From Paucimonas lemoignei (GTDB taxonomy: Bacteria > Pseudomonadota > Gammaproteobacteria > Burkholderiales > Burkholderiaceae_D), in the NCBI RefSeq assembly GCF_004342585.1, contig NZ_SLZQ01000017.1:1-64000 (forward strand): 64,000 bases of DNA. The letters run 5' to 3'. Below are positions 9,294 through 22,941 of this stretch, piece after piece. The notes beneath the pieces are model-generated. The model made no database searches and had not been told where the DNA came from. It was given only the letters and a program-made list of their open reading frames with translations. The number at the start of each line of letters is the position of its first letter. Within the stretch, counting starts at the first letter, position 1. The position numbers were made by a program, and so were the translations under genes.

Positions 9294-10283
9294 TTAGCCG
9301 ACGAGGTGCTTGACGCCGTCGCGCTCTTCCTGCAGTTCCTTCAGGGTCAGGTTGATGCGCTCTTGCGAGAACGCGTCGATCTGCAGGCCCTGGACGATCT
9401 TGTATTCGCCGTTTTCGGTGGTTACCGGGAAGCCGAACACCATGCCTTCCGGGATGCCGTAGGAACCGTCGGACGGGATACCCATGGTGGTCCACTTGCC
9501 GTTGGTGCCGAGGACCCAGTCATGCACGTGGTCGATGGCGGCGTTGGCAGCCGAAGCAGCCGACGACAGACCGCGCGCTTCGATGATGGCGGCGCCGCGC
9601 TTGCCGACGGTCGGCAGATAGACATCCTTGGTCCAGGCCTGGTCGTTCACCAGTTCCTTGGCCGGCTTGCCGTCGATCAGGGCATTGGTGAAGTCGGCGT
9701 ACATGGTCGGCGAGTGGTTGCCCCACACGCACAGCTTCTCGATCGAAGTGATCGGCTTGCCGACCTTCTGTGCCAGTTGGGTCAGGGCGCGGTTGTGGTC
9801 CAGACGCAGCATCGCGGTGAAGTTCTTGGCCGGCAGGTTCGGCGCCGATTTCATGGCGATGTAGGCATTGGTGTTGGCCGGATTGCCGACAACCAGAACC
9901 TTGACGTTGCGCGAAGCGACGGCGTCCAGCGCCTTGCCTTGCACGGTGAAGATCTGGGCATTGGCTTCCAGCAGGTCCTTGCGTTCCATGCCTGGGCCGC
10001 GCGGACGGGCGCCAACCAGCAGGGCGACGTCAGCGTCTTTGAATGCGGTCATCGGATCGCTGTGCGCGGTCATGCCGGCCAGCAGCGGGAATGCGCAATC
10101 GTCGAGTTCCATCATCACGCCCTTGAGTGCCTTCTGGGCTTTTTCGTCAGGGATTTCGAGCAGTTGCAGGATGACCGGCTGGTCTTTGCCGAGCATGTCG
10201 CCATTGGCGATGCGGAACAGCAGGGAATAACCGATTTGGCCAGCGGCGCCGGTAACGGCGACGCGCATGGGGGCTTTAGCCAT
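9294..10283 (-). CDS. mdh: Malate dehydrogenase (NAD-dependent)
   Basis: A 329-residue cytosolic enzyme that oxidises malate to oxaloacetate with NAD. The N-terminal Rossmann motif is [10 protein letters not shown] (11-20). Substrate-binding arginines lie in [13 protein letters not shown] (91-103) and RLDHNR (160-165), and the proton-relay His190 in [10 protein letters not shown]. This is the longer, cytosolic-MDH-like type found in Burkholderiales. The ATG at 10283 follows GGAGAG by a good distance; a frame extension to 10376 lacks that site. It diverges from gntR, and the shared 282-base gap carries a palindrome near 10.5 kb. Confidence 0.96.
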   Translation of the reverse strand: MAKAPMRVAVTGAAGQIGYSLLFRIANGDMLGKDQPVILQLLEIPDEKAQKALKGVMMELDDCAFPLLAGMTAHSDPMTAFKDADVALLVGARPRGPGMERKDLLEANAQIFTVQGKALDAVASRNVKVLVVGNPANTNAYIAMKSAPNLPAKNFTAMLRLDHNRALTQLAQKVGKPITSIEKLCVWGNHSPTMYADFTNALIDGKPAKELVNDQAWTKDVYLPTVGKRGAAIIEARGLSSAASAANAAIDHVHDWVLGTNGKWTTMGIPSDGSYGIPEGMVFGFPVTTENGEYKIVQGLQIDAFSQERINLTLKELQEERDGVKHLVG

Positions 10284-10487
10284 GTTGACTCTCCAAAGTG
10301 GGTGATGAAAAGGGTGCGGTGTCGATTTGTAAAGAACCCCGCAATAATACTGCCGAAAGCAAGTCAAGTCAGCCAATTCGGCTCACGCGCTGTAAAAACT
10401 GCGCTGAACCCGTTTGGCCTCGCTGAATTTGCGCAAGGTAAATATTTCACGCGAGTTTAGGCTGTGTGTAACAGGCTGTCAATGATC

Positions 10488-10512
10488 ATCTTATATCTTA
10501 TATAAGACATAT
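10488..10512. promoter_or_regulatory. Candidate GntR operator palindrome
   Basis: The perfect 12-base palindrome TCTTATATAAGA (10496-10507) overlaps a direct repeat of its left half (TCTTATAT at 10489-10496). It lies about 60 bases before the gntR start and 200 before mdh, so it could serve autoregulation and mdh control. Palindromes of this size fit GntR dimers. No binding evidence exists in the sequence itself. Confidence 0.55.
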
Positions 10513-10565
10513 CAGTAGCATTTTTTGCTAGACGGCAAAGGGTGATTTGTGGTGAAATCGGGGGC

Positions 10566-11357
10566 ATGAGTTCTGTCCTGTCCAATTTGAATAATGGCAG
10601 TGCGCCTGGCGCAGGGGCAGGAGCTTCCGCATCCGGGCCATCGCCCACCTTTAGTCCTCTGTATCAGCAGATCAAGGCGCTGATCACGCAAAGTCTTCAG
10701 TCCGGCGAATGGAAGCCGGGCGAATTAATTCCTAGTGAAGTCGAACTGGCCGCCCGTTTCAAGGTGAGTCAGGGAACCGTCCGCAAGGCGATCGATGAGC
10801 TTGCGCAGGAAAATCTGGTCGTGCGCCGCCAGGGCAAGGGCACATTTGTCGCGACCCATCATGAAGTGCGTGCGCAATTCCGCTTTTTGCGATTGATGCC
10901 GGATGAAGGGGAGCCGCACAGTGCAGATAATCGCGTTATTGATGTCAAACGCTTGCGAGCGCCTGCCGAAGTGGCGCGCCTGCTGGAAATGAAATCCGGC
11001 GATCCGATGATTTTCATCAAGCGCGTGCAATCATTTGATGGCGTGCCCACTATTCTCGAAGAGTTATGGTTGCCGGGTGTGCTGTTCAAGGGACTGACCG
11101 CGGAACGCCTGATTGAATACAAGGGGCCGATGTACGGCTTGTTCGAGACTGAGTTCGGCACGCGTATGATCCGTGCAACCGAGCAGTTGCGTGCCGTATG
11201 TGCAGACGAGCATGCCGCGCAGTTATTGGAAATCGCGCAGGGTACTCCGTTGCTGAGCGTGGAGCGCGTATCGTTTACCTATGGCGATAAGCCGGTAGAG
11301 GTGCGGCGTTGCCTGTATTTGACGACGACGCACCATTATCAAAATGAGTTGAGCTAG
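10566..11357 (+). CDS. GntR-family regulator, HutC/UTRA type
   Basis: A 263-residue transcription factor. A Gly/Ala/Ser-rich leader (about 30 residues) precedes a winged helix-turn-helix (about 33-97) with the family signature IPSEVELAARFKVSQGTVRK. The rest (about 105-255) matches a UTRA ligand-binding domain, ending in YLTTTHHYQ. It lies between divergent mdh and co-directional sdhCDAB-gltA, a position conserved in related bacteria, so a role as TCA-cycle regulator sensing a dicarboxylate or similar effector is a reasonable inference. The ATG at 10566 follows a G-rich site; a GTG at 10542 is possible. Confidence 0.85.
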   Translation: MSSVLSNLNNGSAPGAGAGASASGPSPTFSPLYQQIKALITQSLQSGEWKPGELIPSEVELAARFKVSQGTVRKAIDELAQENLVVRRQGKGTFVATHHEVRAQFRFLRLMPDEGEPHSADNRVIDVKRLRAPAEVARLLEMKSGDPMIFIKRVQSFDGVPTILEELWLPGVLFKGLTAERLIEYKGPMYGLFETEFGTRMIRATEQLRAVCADEHAAQLLEIAQGTPLLSVERVSFTYGDKPVEVRRCLYLTTTHHYQNELS

Positions 11358-11462
11358 AGCGCGGCAGGAAAAAAAATTGCCCGCGAGCTACAATAGATGG
11401 TTGGTATGCTTCGCAAAAATAAGCGAAAATTACGAAATTGTTACAAGTGAGAGGCCTTTCAA

Positions 11463-11873
11463 ATGTCTGAACCGGAAAAAAACAACCGACGGCAATTTGG
11501 TCGGATGACCTTTGCCCAAGCAATCAGTTACCGATTGCCGCTTGCGGCCAAGGTATCGATCCTGCACAGGGGGAGCGGCTTGCTGCTCGTTGTCCTGTTG
11601 CCCTTTGTGCTCTATCTGCTCGACCAGAGCCTGACGTCGGAGATTTCCTTCGACTATATGAAGGGTTTCGCGTCACATGGCTTCGTGAAGCTGGTGATTC
11701 TGGCGATGGCCTGGGCATATCTGCATCACTTCTGCGCCGGTATCCGTCACTTGTTCATGGACTTTCACGTTGGCGTCACCAAGGAAGCCGGCCGTAAGTC
11801 TTCGGCCGTCGTGCTGGTAGTCAGCCTGGTTCTGACTGCTCTGGTTGCGTTGAAACTGTTTGGAGCATTTTAA
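11463..11873 (+). CDS. sdhC: Succinate dehydrogenase cytochrome b556 subunit
   Basis: A 136-residue inner-membrane anchor of complex II. Three hydrophobic helices are visible (about 37-57, 75-92 and 112-133). SILHRGSG (32-39) contains the quinone-site region, and His88, His89 and His96 in the second helix region include the expected heme b ligand. GAGAGG precedes the ATG. It is the first gene of sdhCDAB; the 105-base leader contains the inverted repeat TTCGC-N8-GCGAA at 11410-11427. Confidence 0.93.
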   Translation: MSEPEKNNRRQFGRMTFAQAISYRLPLAAKVSILHRGSGLLLVVLLPFVLYLLDQSLTSEISFDYMKGFASHGFVKLVILAMAWAYLHHFCAGIRHLFMDFHVGVTKEAGRKSSAVVLVVSLVLTALVALKLFGAF

Positions 11874-11876
11874 AAA

Positions 11877-12245
11877 ATGGCAAATAACAATATCGGACCG
11901 CGGCGCCTGGTAGTCGGTGCCCATTACGGCCTGCGGGACTGGATGGCGCAGCGCGTCACCGCCATCATCATGGGTCTTTATACCCTGATTCTGCTGCTGT
12001 GCTTTTTGACCGGTTCGCGCTTCAGCTATGAAGGCTGGGCTGGTCTGTTCGCCCATCAGTGGTTCAAGATCGCGACTTTCGTCACCTTCCTGTCTTTGTT
12101 CTATCACGCCTGGGTCGGCATGCGCAACATTCTGATGGACTATGTCACCAAGTCCGTTGCGCTGCGCCTCGTATTGCAAGTTGCCACCATCGCGTGGCTG
12201 ATTGGTTGTGCCGGTTGGGCGGCGCAGATTATCTGGAGAGCTTAA
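11877..12245 (+). CDS. sdhD: Succinate dehydrogenase membrane anchor subunit
   Basis: A 122-residue three-helix membrane protein that pairs with SdhC to bind heme b and ubiquinone. The motif [15 protein letters not shown] (about 75-89) has the His heme ligand and the Asp-Tyr pair of the quinone site. It starts 3 bases after the sdhC stop and ends 2 bases before the sdhA start, so translation is probably coupled. Confidence 0.93.
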   Translation: MANNNIGPRRLVVGAHYGLRDWMAQRVTAIIMGLYTLILLLCFLTGSRFSYEGWAGLFAHQWFKIATFVTFLSLFYHAWVGMRNILMDYVTKSVALRLVLQVATIAWLIGCAGWAAQIIWRA

Positions 12246-12247
12246 CC

Positions 12248-14026
<1,779 letters not shown>

Positions 14027-14039
14027 GGATTAGAAAATT

Positions 14040-14750
14040 ATGGCACGTACTCTGAAATTCCAAATCTACCGCTACGATCCGGACAAGGATGCCAAGCCTT
14101 ACATGCAGGACTTGACGGTCGAGCTGAAGGACACCGACAAGATGCTGCTGGACGCGCTCCAGCGCATCAAGTCCGACGTCGACGATTCCCTGGCGCTGCG
14201 CCGCTCCTGCCGCGAAGGCGTGTGCGGTTCCGACGCCATGAACATCAACGGCAAGAACGGCCTGGCTTGCACCACCAACCTGAACGAGCTGACCGAGCCG
14301 ATCGTGCTGCGTCCGCTGCCGGGCCTGCCGGTCATCCGCGACCTGATCGTCGACATGACCCAGTTCTTCAAGCAGTACCACTCGATCAAGCCTTACCTGA
14401 TCAACGAGCAGATTCCGCCCGAAAAAGAGCGCCTGCAGTCGCCCGCCGAGCGCGAAGAGCTCGATGGCCTGTATGAGTGCATCCTGTGCGCATGCTGCTC
14501 GACTTCCTGCCCGTCGTTCTGGTGGAATCCGGACAAGTTCGTCGGCCCGGCCGGCCTGCTGCAAGCCTACCGCTTCATCGCCGACAGCCGCGACGAAGCC
14601 ACCAATGACCGTCTGGACAACCTGCAGGATCCGTACCGCCTGTTCCGCTGCCACACGATCATGAATTGCGTCGACGTTTGCCCGAAGGGTCTGAACCCGA
14701 CCAAGGCGATCGGCAAGATCAAAGAACTGATGGTGCGCCGCGCCGTTTAA
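14040..14750 (+). CDS. sdhB: Succinate dehydrogenase iron-sulfur subunit
   Basis: A 236-residue electron-transfer subunit of complex II with three Fe-S centres. The 2Fe-2S ligands are in [12 protein letters not shown] plus a later Cys in LACTTN; the other clusters use [12 protein letters not shown] and [14 protein letters not shown]. All expected cysteines are present and the length is typical. It follows sdhA by 13 bases. Confidence 0.97.
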   Translation: MARTLKFQIYRYDPDKDAKPYMQDLTVELKDTDKMLLDALQRIKSDVDDSLALRRSCREGVCGSDAMNINGKNGLACTTNLNELTEPIVLRPLPGLPVIRDLIVDMTQFFKQYHSIKPYLINEQIPPEKERLQSPAEREELDGLYECILCACCSTSCPSFWWNPDKFVGPAGLLQAYRFIADSRDEATNDRLDNLQDPYRLFRCHTIMNCVDVCPKGLNPTKAIGKIKELMVRRAV

Positions 14751-14772
14751 TGCAATACGAAAGCGTGATGAC

Positions 14773-15042
14773 ATGTCAATGAGCCATCAATCCGACCCGA
14801 TCAAACGCGCCCGCCTGCGCTGGCGCGCACGTCGCGGCTTGCTGGAAAACGACCTGATCATCACGCGTTTCCTGGATGCGCATGAAACCACCCTGACGGA
14901 TGAAGAGGTGGATGCGTTTTCCCGCCTGATGGAGCTGGCAGACAGCGAGCTGATGGATTTGCTCCTGTCGCGCAAGGAACCGGAAGGCGAAGTGGATTTG
15001 CCGCACGTGCATGCCTTGCTGGCGCGTCTTCGTGCAGCCTGA
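14773..15042 (+). CDS. sdhE: FAD assembly factor SdhE (succinate dehydrogenase assembly factor 2)
   Basis: An 89-residue small helical protein that promotes covalent flavinylation of SdhA. The conserved RGxxE motif appears as RRGLLENDLI, followed by acidic helices (DEEVDAFSRLMELADSELMD). It lies directly after sdhB, 22 bases downstream, so it is co-transcribed with its target complex. A second in-frame ATG two codons later could also be used. Confidence 0.93.
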   Translation: MSMSHQSDPIKRARLRWRARRGLLENDLIITRFLDAHETTLTDEEVDAFSRLMELADSELMDLLLSRKEPEGEVDLPHVHALLARLRAA

Positions 15043-15126
15043 CTCCCATCCCATTAGTAGTATCTGCAGTTACGTTTCTTATTTTAACAACCGCCTCACC
15101 CCCCAAGGTGATTTGAAGGAAGAGCC

Positions 15127-16440
15127 ATGACCAACTCTGAAACTAAAGCCACGCTGTCGTTTTCCGACGGATCCCCCTCGCTTGAACTCCCTATCTACAA
15201 GGGCACTGTTGGTCCTGACGTAATCGACATTCGCAAACTGTATGGCGCGACGGGCAAGTTCACCTATGACCCGGGCTTCATGTCGACCGCCGCCTGCAAT
15301 TCCTCGATCACCTACATCGATGGCGACAAGGGCGAGCTGCTGTATCGCGGCTACCCGATCGAGCAACTGGCCGTCAACTGCGACTTCCTGGAAACCTGCT
15401 ACCTGCTGCTGAACGGCGAACTGCCGAACCAGGCGCAGAAGGATGAATTCGTCGCTACCGTCACCAAGCACACCATGGTGCACGAGCAGATGCAATTCTT
15501 CTTCCGTGGCTTCCGCCGCGACGCCCACCCGATGGCCGTGCTGGTCGGTACCGTCGGCGCGCTGTCGTCGTTCTACCATGATTCGCTGGACATCTCCGAC
15601 AAGCATCATCGCGACGTGTCGGCCATCCGCCTGATCGCCAAGCTGCCGACCCTGGTCGCCATGGCATACAAATATTCGATCGGCCAGCCGTTCGTGTATC
15701 CGCGCAATGACCTGTCGTACAGCGCCAACTTCATGCGCATGATGTTCTCCAACCCGTGCGAAGACTATAAGGTCAACGACGTGCTGGTGCGCGCACTTGA
15801 CCGCATCCTGATCTTGCACGCCGATCACGAGCAAAATGCGTCGACCTCGACCGTGCGTCTGGCCGGCTCCTCCGGCGCCAACCCGTTCGCCTGTATCGCT
15901 GCCGGTATCGCCTGCCTGTGGGGCCCGGCTCACGGCGGCGCCAACGAAGCAGCGCTGCAAATGCTGGAAGATATCCAGAAGCAGGGCGGCGTCGAGCGCA
16001 TCGGCGAATTTATCGCCAAGGTCAAGGACAAGAACTCCGGCGTCAAGCTGATGGGCTTCGGTCACCGCGTCTACAAGAACTACGACCCGCGCGCCAAGCT
16101 GATGCGTGAAACCTGCTACGAAGTGCTGAACGAACTGGGTCTGCACGACGACCCGCTGTTCAAGCTGGCCATGGCCTTGGAAAAGATCGCCCTGGAAGAC
16201 GAATATTTCGTGTCCCGCAAGCTGTACCCGAACGTCGACTTCTACTCGGGTATCGTTCAGCGCGCTCTGGGTATCCCGGTTTCGCTGTTCACCGGTATCT
16301 TCGCAATGGCCCGTACCGTCGGCTGGATCGCCCAGTGGAACGAAATGATCTCCGATCCGGAACAGAAGATCGGCCGTCCGCGTCAGCTGTTCGTCGGTTC
16401 GCCGACCCGCGAAGTGCCTCCAATGTCCAAGCGCGGTTAA
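15127..16440 (+). CDS. gltA: Citrate synthase (type II)
   Basis: A 437-residue enzyme condensing oxaloacetate and acetyl-CoA. It has the hexameric type II layout: an N-terminal domain (about 1-60), then catalytic motifs [26 protein letters not shown] and [14 protein letters not shown], carrying the active-site histidines. GAAGGAAGAG precedes the ATG. The 84-base gap from sdhE may carry its own promoter, and a UUCG-capped terminator follows. Confidence 0.97.
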   Translation: MTNSETKATLSFSDGSPSLELPIYKGTVGPDVIDIRKLYGATGKFTYDPGFMSTAACNSSITYIDGDKGELLYRGYPIEQLAVNCDFLETCYLLLNGELPNQAQKDEFVATVTKHTMVHEQMQFFFRGFRRDAHPMAVLVGTVGALSSFYHDSLDISDKHHRDVSAIRLIAKLPTLVAMAYKYSIGQPFVYPRNDLSYSANFMRMMFSNPCEDYKVNDVLVRALDRILILHADHEQNASTSTVRLAGSSGANPFACIAAGIACLWGPAHGGANEAALQMLEDIQKQGGVERIGEFIAKVKDKNSGVKLMGFGHRVYKNYDPRAKLMRETCYEVLNELGLHDDPLFKLAMALEKIALEDEYFVSRKLYPNVDFYSGIVQRALGIPVSLFTGIFAMARTVGWIAQWNEMISDPEQKIGRPRQLFVGSPTREVPPMSKRG

Positions 16441-16461
16441 TTATCGGACAAGGCCATCAAG

Positions 16462-16488
16462 AAAGCGGATCTTCGGATCCGCTTTTTT
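16462..16488 (+). terminator. Intrinsic terminator of gltA
   Basis: A perfect 10-bp stem, AAAGCGGATC/GATCCGCTTT, is closed by a TTCG tetraloop and followed by TTTTTT. It ends the sdh-gltA transcript before the suc genes. Confidence 0.95.
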
Positions 16489-16520
16489 ATTGTCTTATTT
16501 ATTGCCACAAGGCATTTCGG

Positions 16521-16560
16521 CTGCTGAAACAAATCACCGAGATATGATATGCTTCAGCAG
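16521..16560. repeat. Inverted repeat in the sucA upstream region
   Basis: CTGCTGAAAC at 16521-16530 and GCTTCAGCAG at 16551-16560 form inverted arms, matching at 9 of 10 positions, 20 bases apart. They lie in the 210-base gap between the gltA terminator and sucA, where a suc promoter is expected. It could be a looped regulatory site. Confidence 0.4.
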
Positions 16561-16699
16561 TTGATAAATTCAGGTCATTCCCAGAATACAGCCCTTCCCC
16601 CCACAACTTGATGTGCAATCCGCTAACCGGTCAGGCCGTGTCGCGGAAGGTTGACTAAACCCGCTAATCATTCGCGAAACGCGAAGAAAGGTGAGCAGT

Positions 16700-19555
16700 A
16701 TGATGCAGCAGTACCGTTCCAACTCTTATCTGTTTGGAGGTAACGCGCCGTACATTGAAGAATTGTACGAGGCCTACCTCAATAATCCTGGTTCCGTCCC
16801 CGATAACTGGCGCGCCTATTTTGATGCGATGCAGCATGTGCCTGCCGTCGATGGCTCGGACAAGCCCGACGTTGCCCATGCTCCTGTAATTGCGTCGTTC
16901 GCCGAGCGCGCCAAGCAAGGGCCGATCCGCACCGTTACTGCGACTGCCGATGCCGAAATGGGCCGCAAGCGTGTCGGTGCCACTCAGTTGATCGCATCCT
17001 ATCGTTTCCTGGGTAACCGCTGGGCCAATCTGGACCCTCTGCAGCGCCAGGAACGTCCGGCCATTCAAGAGTTGGATCCGAGCTTCTACGGCTTCACCGA
17101 TGCCGACATGGACACCGTGTTCAATGTCAGCAACACTTATTTCGGCACTGAAAACGCTTCTTTGCGCGATCTGCTCAATGCGCTGCGCGATACTTATTGC
17201 CGTTCGATCGGCGCCGAATTCATGTATATCAGCGACCCGGCGCAAAAGCGCTGGCTGCAGGAGAAGCTGGAATCGGTACGCTCCACCCCGAATTTTTCGC
17301 CTGAAAAGAAGCGCCACATCCTCGAGCGCCTGACTGCGGCAGAAGGCCTGGAGCGCTATCTGCATACCAAGTATGTCGGCCAGAAGCGATTCTCGCTGGA
17401 AGGTGGCGAGAGCTTCATCGCTTCCATGGATGAAGCCATCCAGCGCGCCGGTTCCAAGGGCGTGCAGGAAATCGTCATTGGCATGGCCCACCGCGGCCGC
17501 TTAAACGTGCTGGTCAACATTCTGGGCAAGACACCGAAGGACCTGTTCTCCGAATTCGAACACACCGCGACCGAAGACTTGCCGGCAGGTGACGTCAAGT
17601 ACCACCAAGGCTTCTCGTCCGACGTGACTTCGCCGGGTGGCCCGATCCACCTGTCGCTGGCCTTTAACCCATCGCACCTGGAAATCGTCAATCCGGTGGT
17701 GGAGGGCTCGGCCAAGGCACGCATGGTGCGTCGTGGCGACAAGGATGGCTCGCAAGTGCTGCCGATCCTGGTGCATGGCGACGCGGCATTCGCCGGCCAA
17801 GGCGTGGTGATGGAAACCTTGAACCTGGCACAAACCCGCGGCTACGGCACGGGCGGCACGCTGCATATCGTCATCAACAACCAGATCGGCTTCACCACTT
17901 CGGATCCGCGCGACACCCGCTCGACGACTTACTGCTCGGACGTCGTCAAGATGATCGAAGCGCCGGTTCTGCACGTCAATGGCGACGATCCGGAAGCCGT
18001 GGTGCTGGCAACCCAGATTGCGCTGGATTACCGAATGGAATTCAAGAAGGATATCGTTGTCGATATCGTCTGCTTCCGCAAACTGGGCCACAACGAGCAA
18101 GATACGCCGGCACTGACCCAGCCGCTGATGTACAAGAAGATCGGTAAGCATCCGGGTACCCGCAAGGTGTACGCCGACAAGCTGGTGACCCAGGGCGTGC
18201 TGCCGGCTGATGCTCCGGATGCGCTGGTGGCGGAATACCGCGCCGCGATGGATGCCGGTAAACATACCGTGGATCCGGTCATTTCCAACTACAAGAGCCA
18301 GTACGCAGTCGACTGGATGCCGTTCCTGAACCGCAAGTGGACCGATGCCGCCGATACCGCAGTTCCCGTCGCGGAATTGCAGCGCCTGGCTTCGCGCATC
18401 ACCACTGTGCCGGAAGGCTTCAAGGTGCATCCGCTGGTCGAGAAAGTATTGGCGGACCGTGCTGCCATGGGCCGCGGCGAGATCAATCTCGACTGGGGCA
18501 TGGGCGAACACTTGGCCTTCGCCTCCCTGGTGTCGTCGGGCTATGCCGTGCGCATCACCGGCCAGGATGCCGGCCGCGGCACCTTTACCCACCGTCACGC
18601 CGTATTGCATGACCAGAATCGCGAAAAGTGGGATGCCGGCAGCTATATCCCGCTGCAGAACGTCGCCGACAACCAGGCGCGTTTCCTGGTGATCGACTCC
18701 GTGCTGTCGGAAGAGGCAGTCCTGGGCTTCGAGTACGGTTATTCGACCGCCGAGCCGAACACCCTGACCATCTGGGAAGCGCAGTTCGGTGACTTCGTCA
18801 ACGGTGCGCAAGTGGTGATCGACCAGTTCATCAGCTCCGGTGAAGTGAAGTGGGGTCGTGCTTCCGGCCTCGTGATGATGCTGCCGCATGGCTATGAAGG
18901 CCAGGGCCCGGAGCATTCCTCGGCTCGTCCGGAACGCTTCCTGCAATTGTGCGCAGACAACAACATGCAAGTGGTGCAGCCGACTACCGCCGCACAGATT
19001 TTCCATCTGCTGCGTCGCCAGATGATCCGCCTATTCAGGAAGCCATTGGTGATCCTGACACCGAAGTCGCTGTTGCGTAACAAGGATGCCGGTTCGCCGC
19101 TGCTTGACTTGGCCAAGGGCAGTTTCCAGACCGTGATCGGCGAAGTCGACGAGAAAATCGATGCCAAGAAAGTCAAGCGCGTCATCGCCTGCTCCGGCAA
19201 GGTGTACTACGACTTGGTCAATACCCGCAAGGAACGCGGCGCGAACGATGTTGCCATTATCCGTATCGAACAGCTGTATCCGTTCCCGCATAAGGCCTTT
19301 GCCGCTGAATTGAAGAAATTCCCGGCCATGACCGAACTGGTGTGGGCGCAGGACGAACCGCAAAACCAAGGTGCGTGGTTCCAGATTCAGCACAACATCT
19401 TTGAAAACATCGAAGAAGGCCAGAAGCTTGCATATGCAGGTCGTCCGGCCAGCGCATCGCCCGCTGTCGGTTACTACGACAAGCACTATGCGCAACAGAA
19501 GGCATTGCTGGATCAGGCATTCGCTAAATTGAAGGGCTTTGTCCTGACTAAATAA
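16700..19555 (+). CDS. sucA: 2-oxoglutarate dehydrogenase E1 component
   Basis: A 951-residue thiamine-diphosphate enzyme that decarboxylates 2-oxoglutarate and passes succinyl to E2. The N-terminus NSYLFGGNAPYIEELYEAYL is the E2-binding region typical of Suc[31 protein letters not shown] and GHNEQDTPALTQP belong to the ThDP site, and the C-terminal transketolase-like domain holds GYEGQGPEHSSARPERFLQL. The ATG at 16700 follows AAAGGTGA; a GTG at 16691 lies inside that site and is unlikely. First gene of sucA-sucB-lpdA. Confidence 0.97.
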   Translation: MMQQYRSNSYLFGGNAPYIEELYEAYLNNPGSVPDNWRAYFDAMQHVPAVDGSDKPDVAHAPVIASFAERAKQGPIRTVTATADAEMGRKRVGATQLIASYRFLGNRWANLDPLQRQERPAIQELDPSFYGFTDADMDTVFNVSNTYFGTENASLRDLLNALRDTYCRSIGAEFMYISDPAQKRWLQEKLESVRSTPNFSPEKKRHILERLTAAEGLERYLHTKYVGQKRFSLEGGESFIASMDEAIQRAGSKGVQEIVIGMAHRGRLNVLVNILGKTPKDLFSEFEHTATEDLPAGDVKYHQGFSSDVTSPGGPIHLSLAFNPSHLEIVNPVVEGSAKARMVRRGDKDGSQVLPILVHGDAAFAGQGVVMETLNLAQTRGYGTGGTLHIVINNQIGFTTSDPRDTRSTTYCSDVVKMIEAPVLHVNGDDPEAVVLATQIALDYRMEFKKDIVVDIVCFRKLGHNEQDTPALTQPLMYKKIGKHPGTRKVYADKLVTQGVLPADAPDALVAEYRAAMDAGKHTVDPVISNYKSQYAVDWMPFLNRKWTDAADTAVPVAELQRLASRITTVPEGFKVHPLVEKVLADRAAMGRGEINLDWGMGEHLAFASLVSSGYAVRITGQDAGRGTFTHRHAVLHDQNREKWDAGSYIPLQNVADNQARFLVIDSVLSEEAVLGFEYGYSTAEPNTLTIWEAQFGDFVNGAQVVIDQFISSGEVKWGRASGLVMMLPHGYEGQGPEHSSARPERFLQLCADNNMQVVQPTTAAQIFHLLRRQMIRLFRKPLVILTPKSLLRNKDAGSPLLDLAKGSFQTVIGEVDEKIDAKKVKRVIACSGKVYYDLVNTRKERGANDVAIIRIEQLYPFPHKAFAAELKKFPAMTELVWAQDEPQNQGAWFQIQHNIFENIEEGQKLAYAGRPASASPAVGYYDKHYAQQKALLDQAFAKLKGFVLTK

Positions 19556-19615
19556 CACCTCGGCGGCGCGTCAGAAACTGGCGCGCCGTTTGAACAACCC
19601 GAAACGGAGAGTTAC

Positions 19616-22364
<2,749 letters not shown>

Positions 22365-22420
22365 GCGCGCTGACTGGTCGAATAGACAGGGAAGTTTCGC
22401 AGGAAAGCCAAGGAGCCGTC

Positions 22421-22843
22421 ATGCGTTATCTGATTCTCGCTTTGCCGTTGGCGCTGGCCGCCTGTGCCAGCACGGAGCCTGTCGCCGATAAGGGCATTAC
22501 CGTGGAAACGGTCAGTCGGCAGCAGGTCATCAACGGCGCGGAGTGCGTGGTCAGCAATGGCAACGGCTCCTGGCAAGTGACGACACCCGGCACGGTGAAT
22601 CCGGGCGGTGTCAACGGTGACCTGCGCGTGGTATGCAACAAGGCCGGTTACCGGACTTCCGAATTCCTGTTCCGGCCCACGAGCTATCCGGTGGCATCCT
22701 CGGGCAGCAGCCTGGGTATCGGTCTTGGTGGCGGCGGCCGCAACGTGGGGGGCGGCATTGGTTTCAGTCTGCCGATTGGCGGCAGGTCAGGCAATAATGG
22801 CAATTATCCTCCGCGCGTGACGGTGGAGATGACTCCCTTATAA
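22421..22843 (+). CDS. Small glycine-rich lipoprotein of unknown function
   Basis: A 140-residue predicted lipoprotein: signal and lipobox LAAC (Cys15). Residues 28-95 contain two cysteines (AECVVSN and LRVVCNKAGY) in a compact domain, and 97-127 are Gly/Asn-rich (GIGLGGGGRNVGGGIGF), resembling flexible surface segments. GGAG precedes the ATG. It follows lpdA by 56 bases, has its own strong terminator, and bears no evident relation to the TCA genes. I do not recognise a named family. Confidence 0.7.
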   Translation: MRYLILALPLALAACASTEPVADKGITVETVSRQQVINGAECVVSNGNGSWQVTTPGTVNPGGVNGDLRVVCNKAGYRTSEFLFRPTSYPVASSGSSLGIGLGGGGRNVGGGIGFSLPIGGRSGNNGNYPPRVTVEMTPL

Positions 22844-22867
22844 AAAGCTTTCTTTCTCTTGTATGAT

Positions 22868-22895
22868 GGGCGAGTGCGATCTCGCCCGTTTTTTT
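22868..22895 (+). terminator. Intrinsic terminator before zapE
   Basis: The stem GGGCGAG/CTCGCCC with a 6-base loop is followed by G and seven T. It ends the transcript of the lipoprotein gene and probably separates it from zapE. Confidence 0.9.
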
Positions 22896-22941
22896 GCGCT
22901 TTCTGCCGGCAAAGCGTCTCATTGCAGTAAAGTCGAATTTG

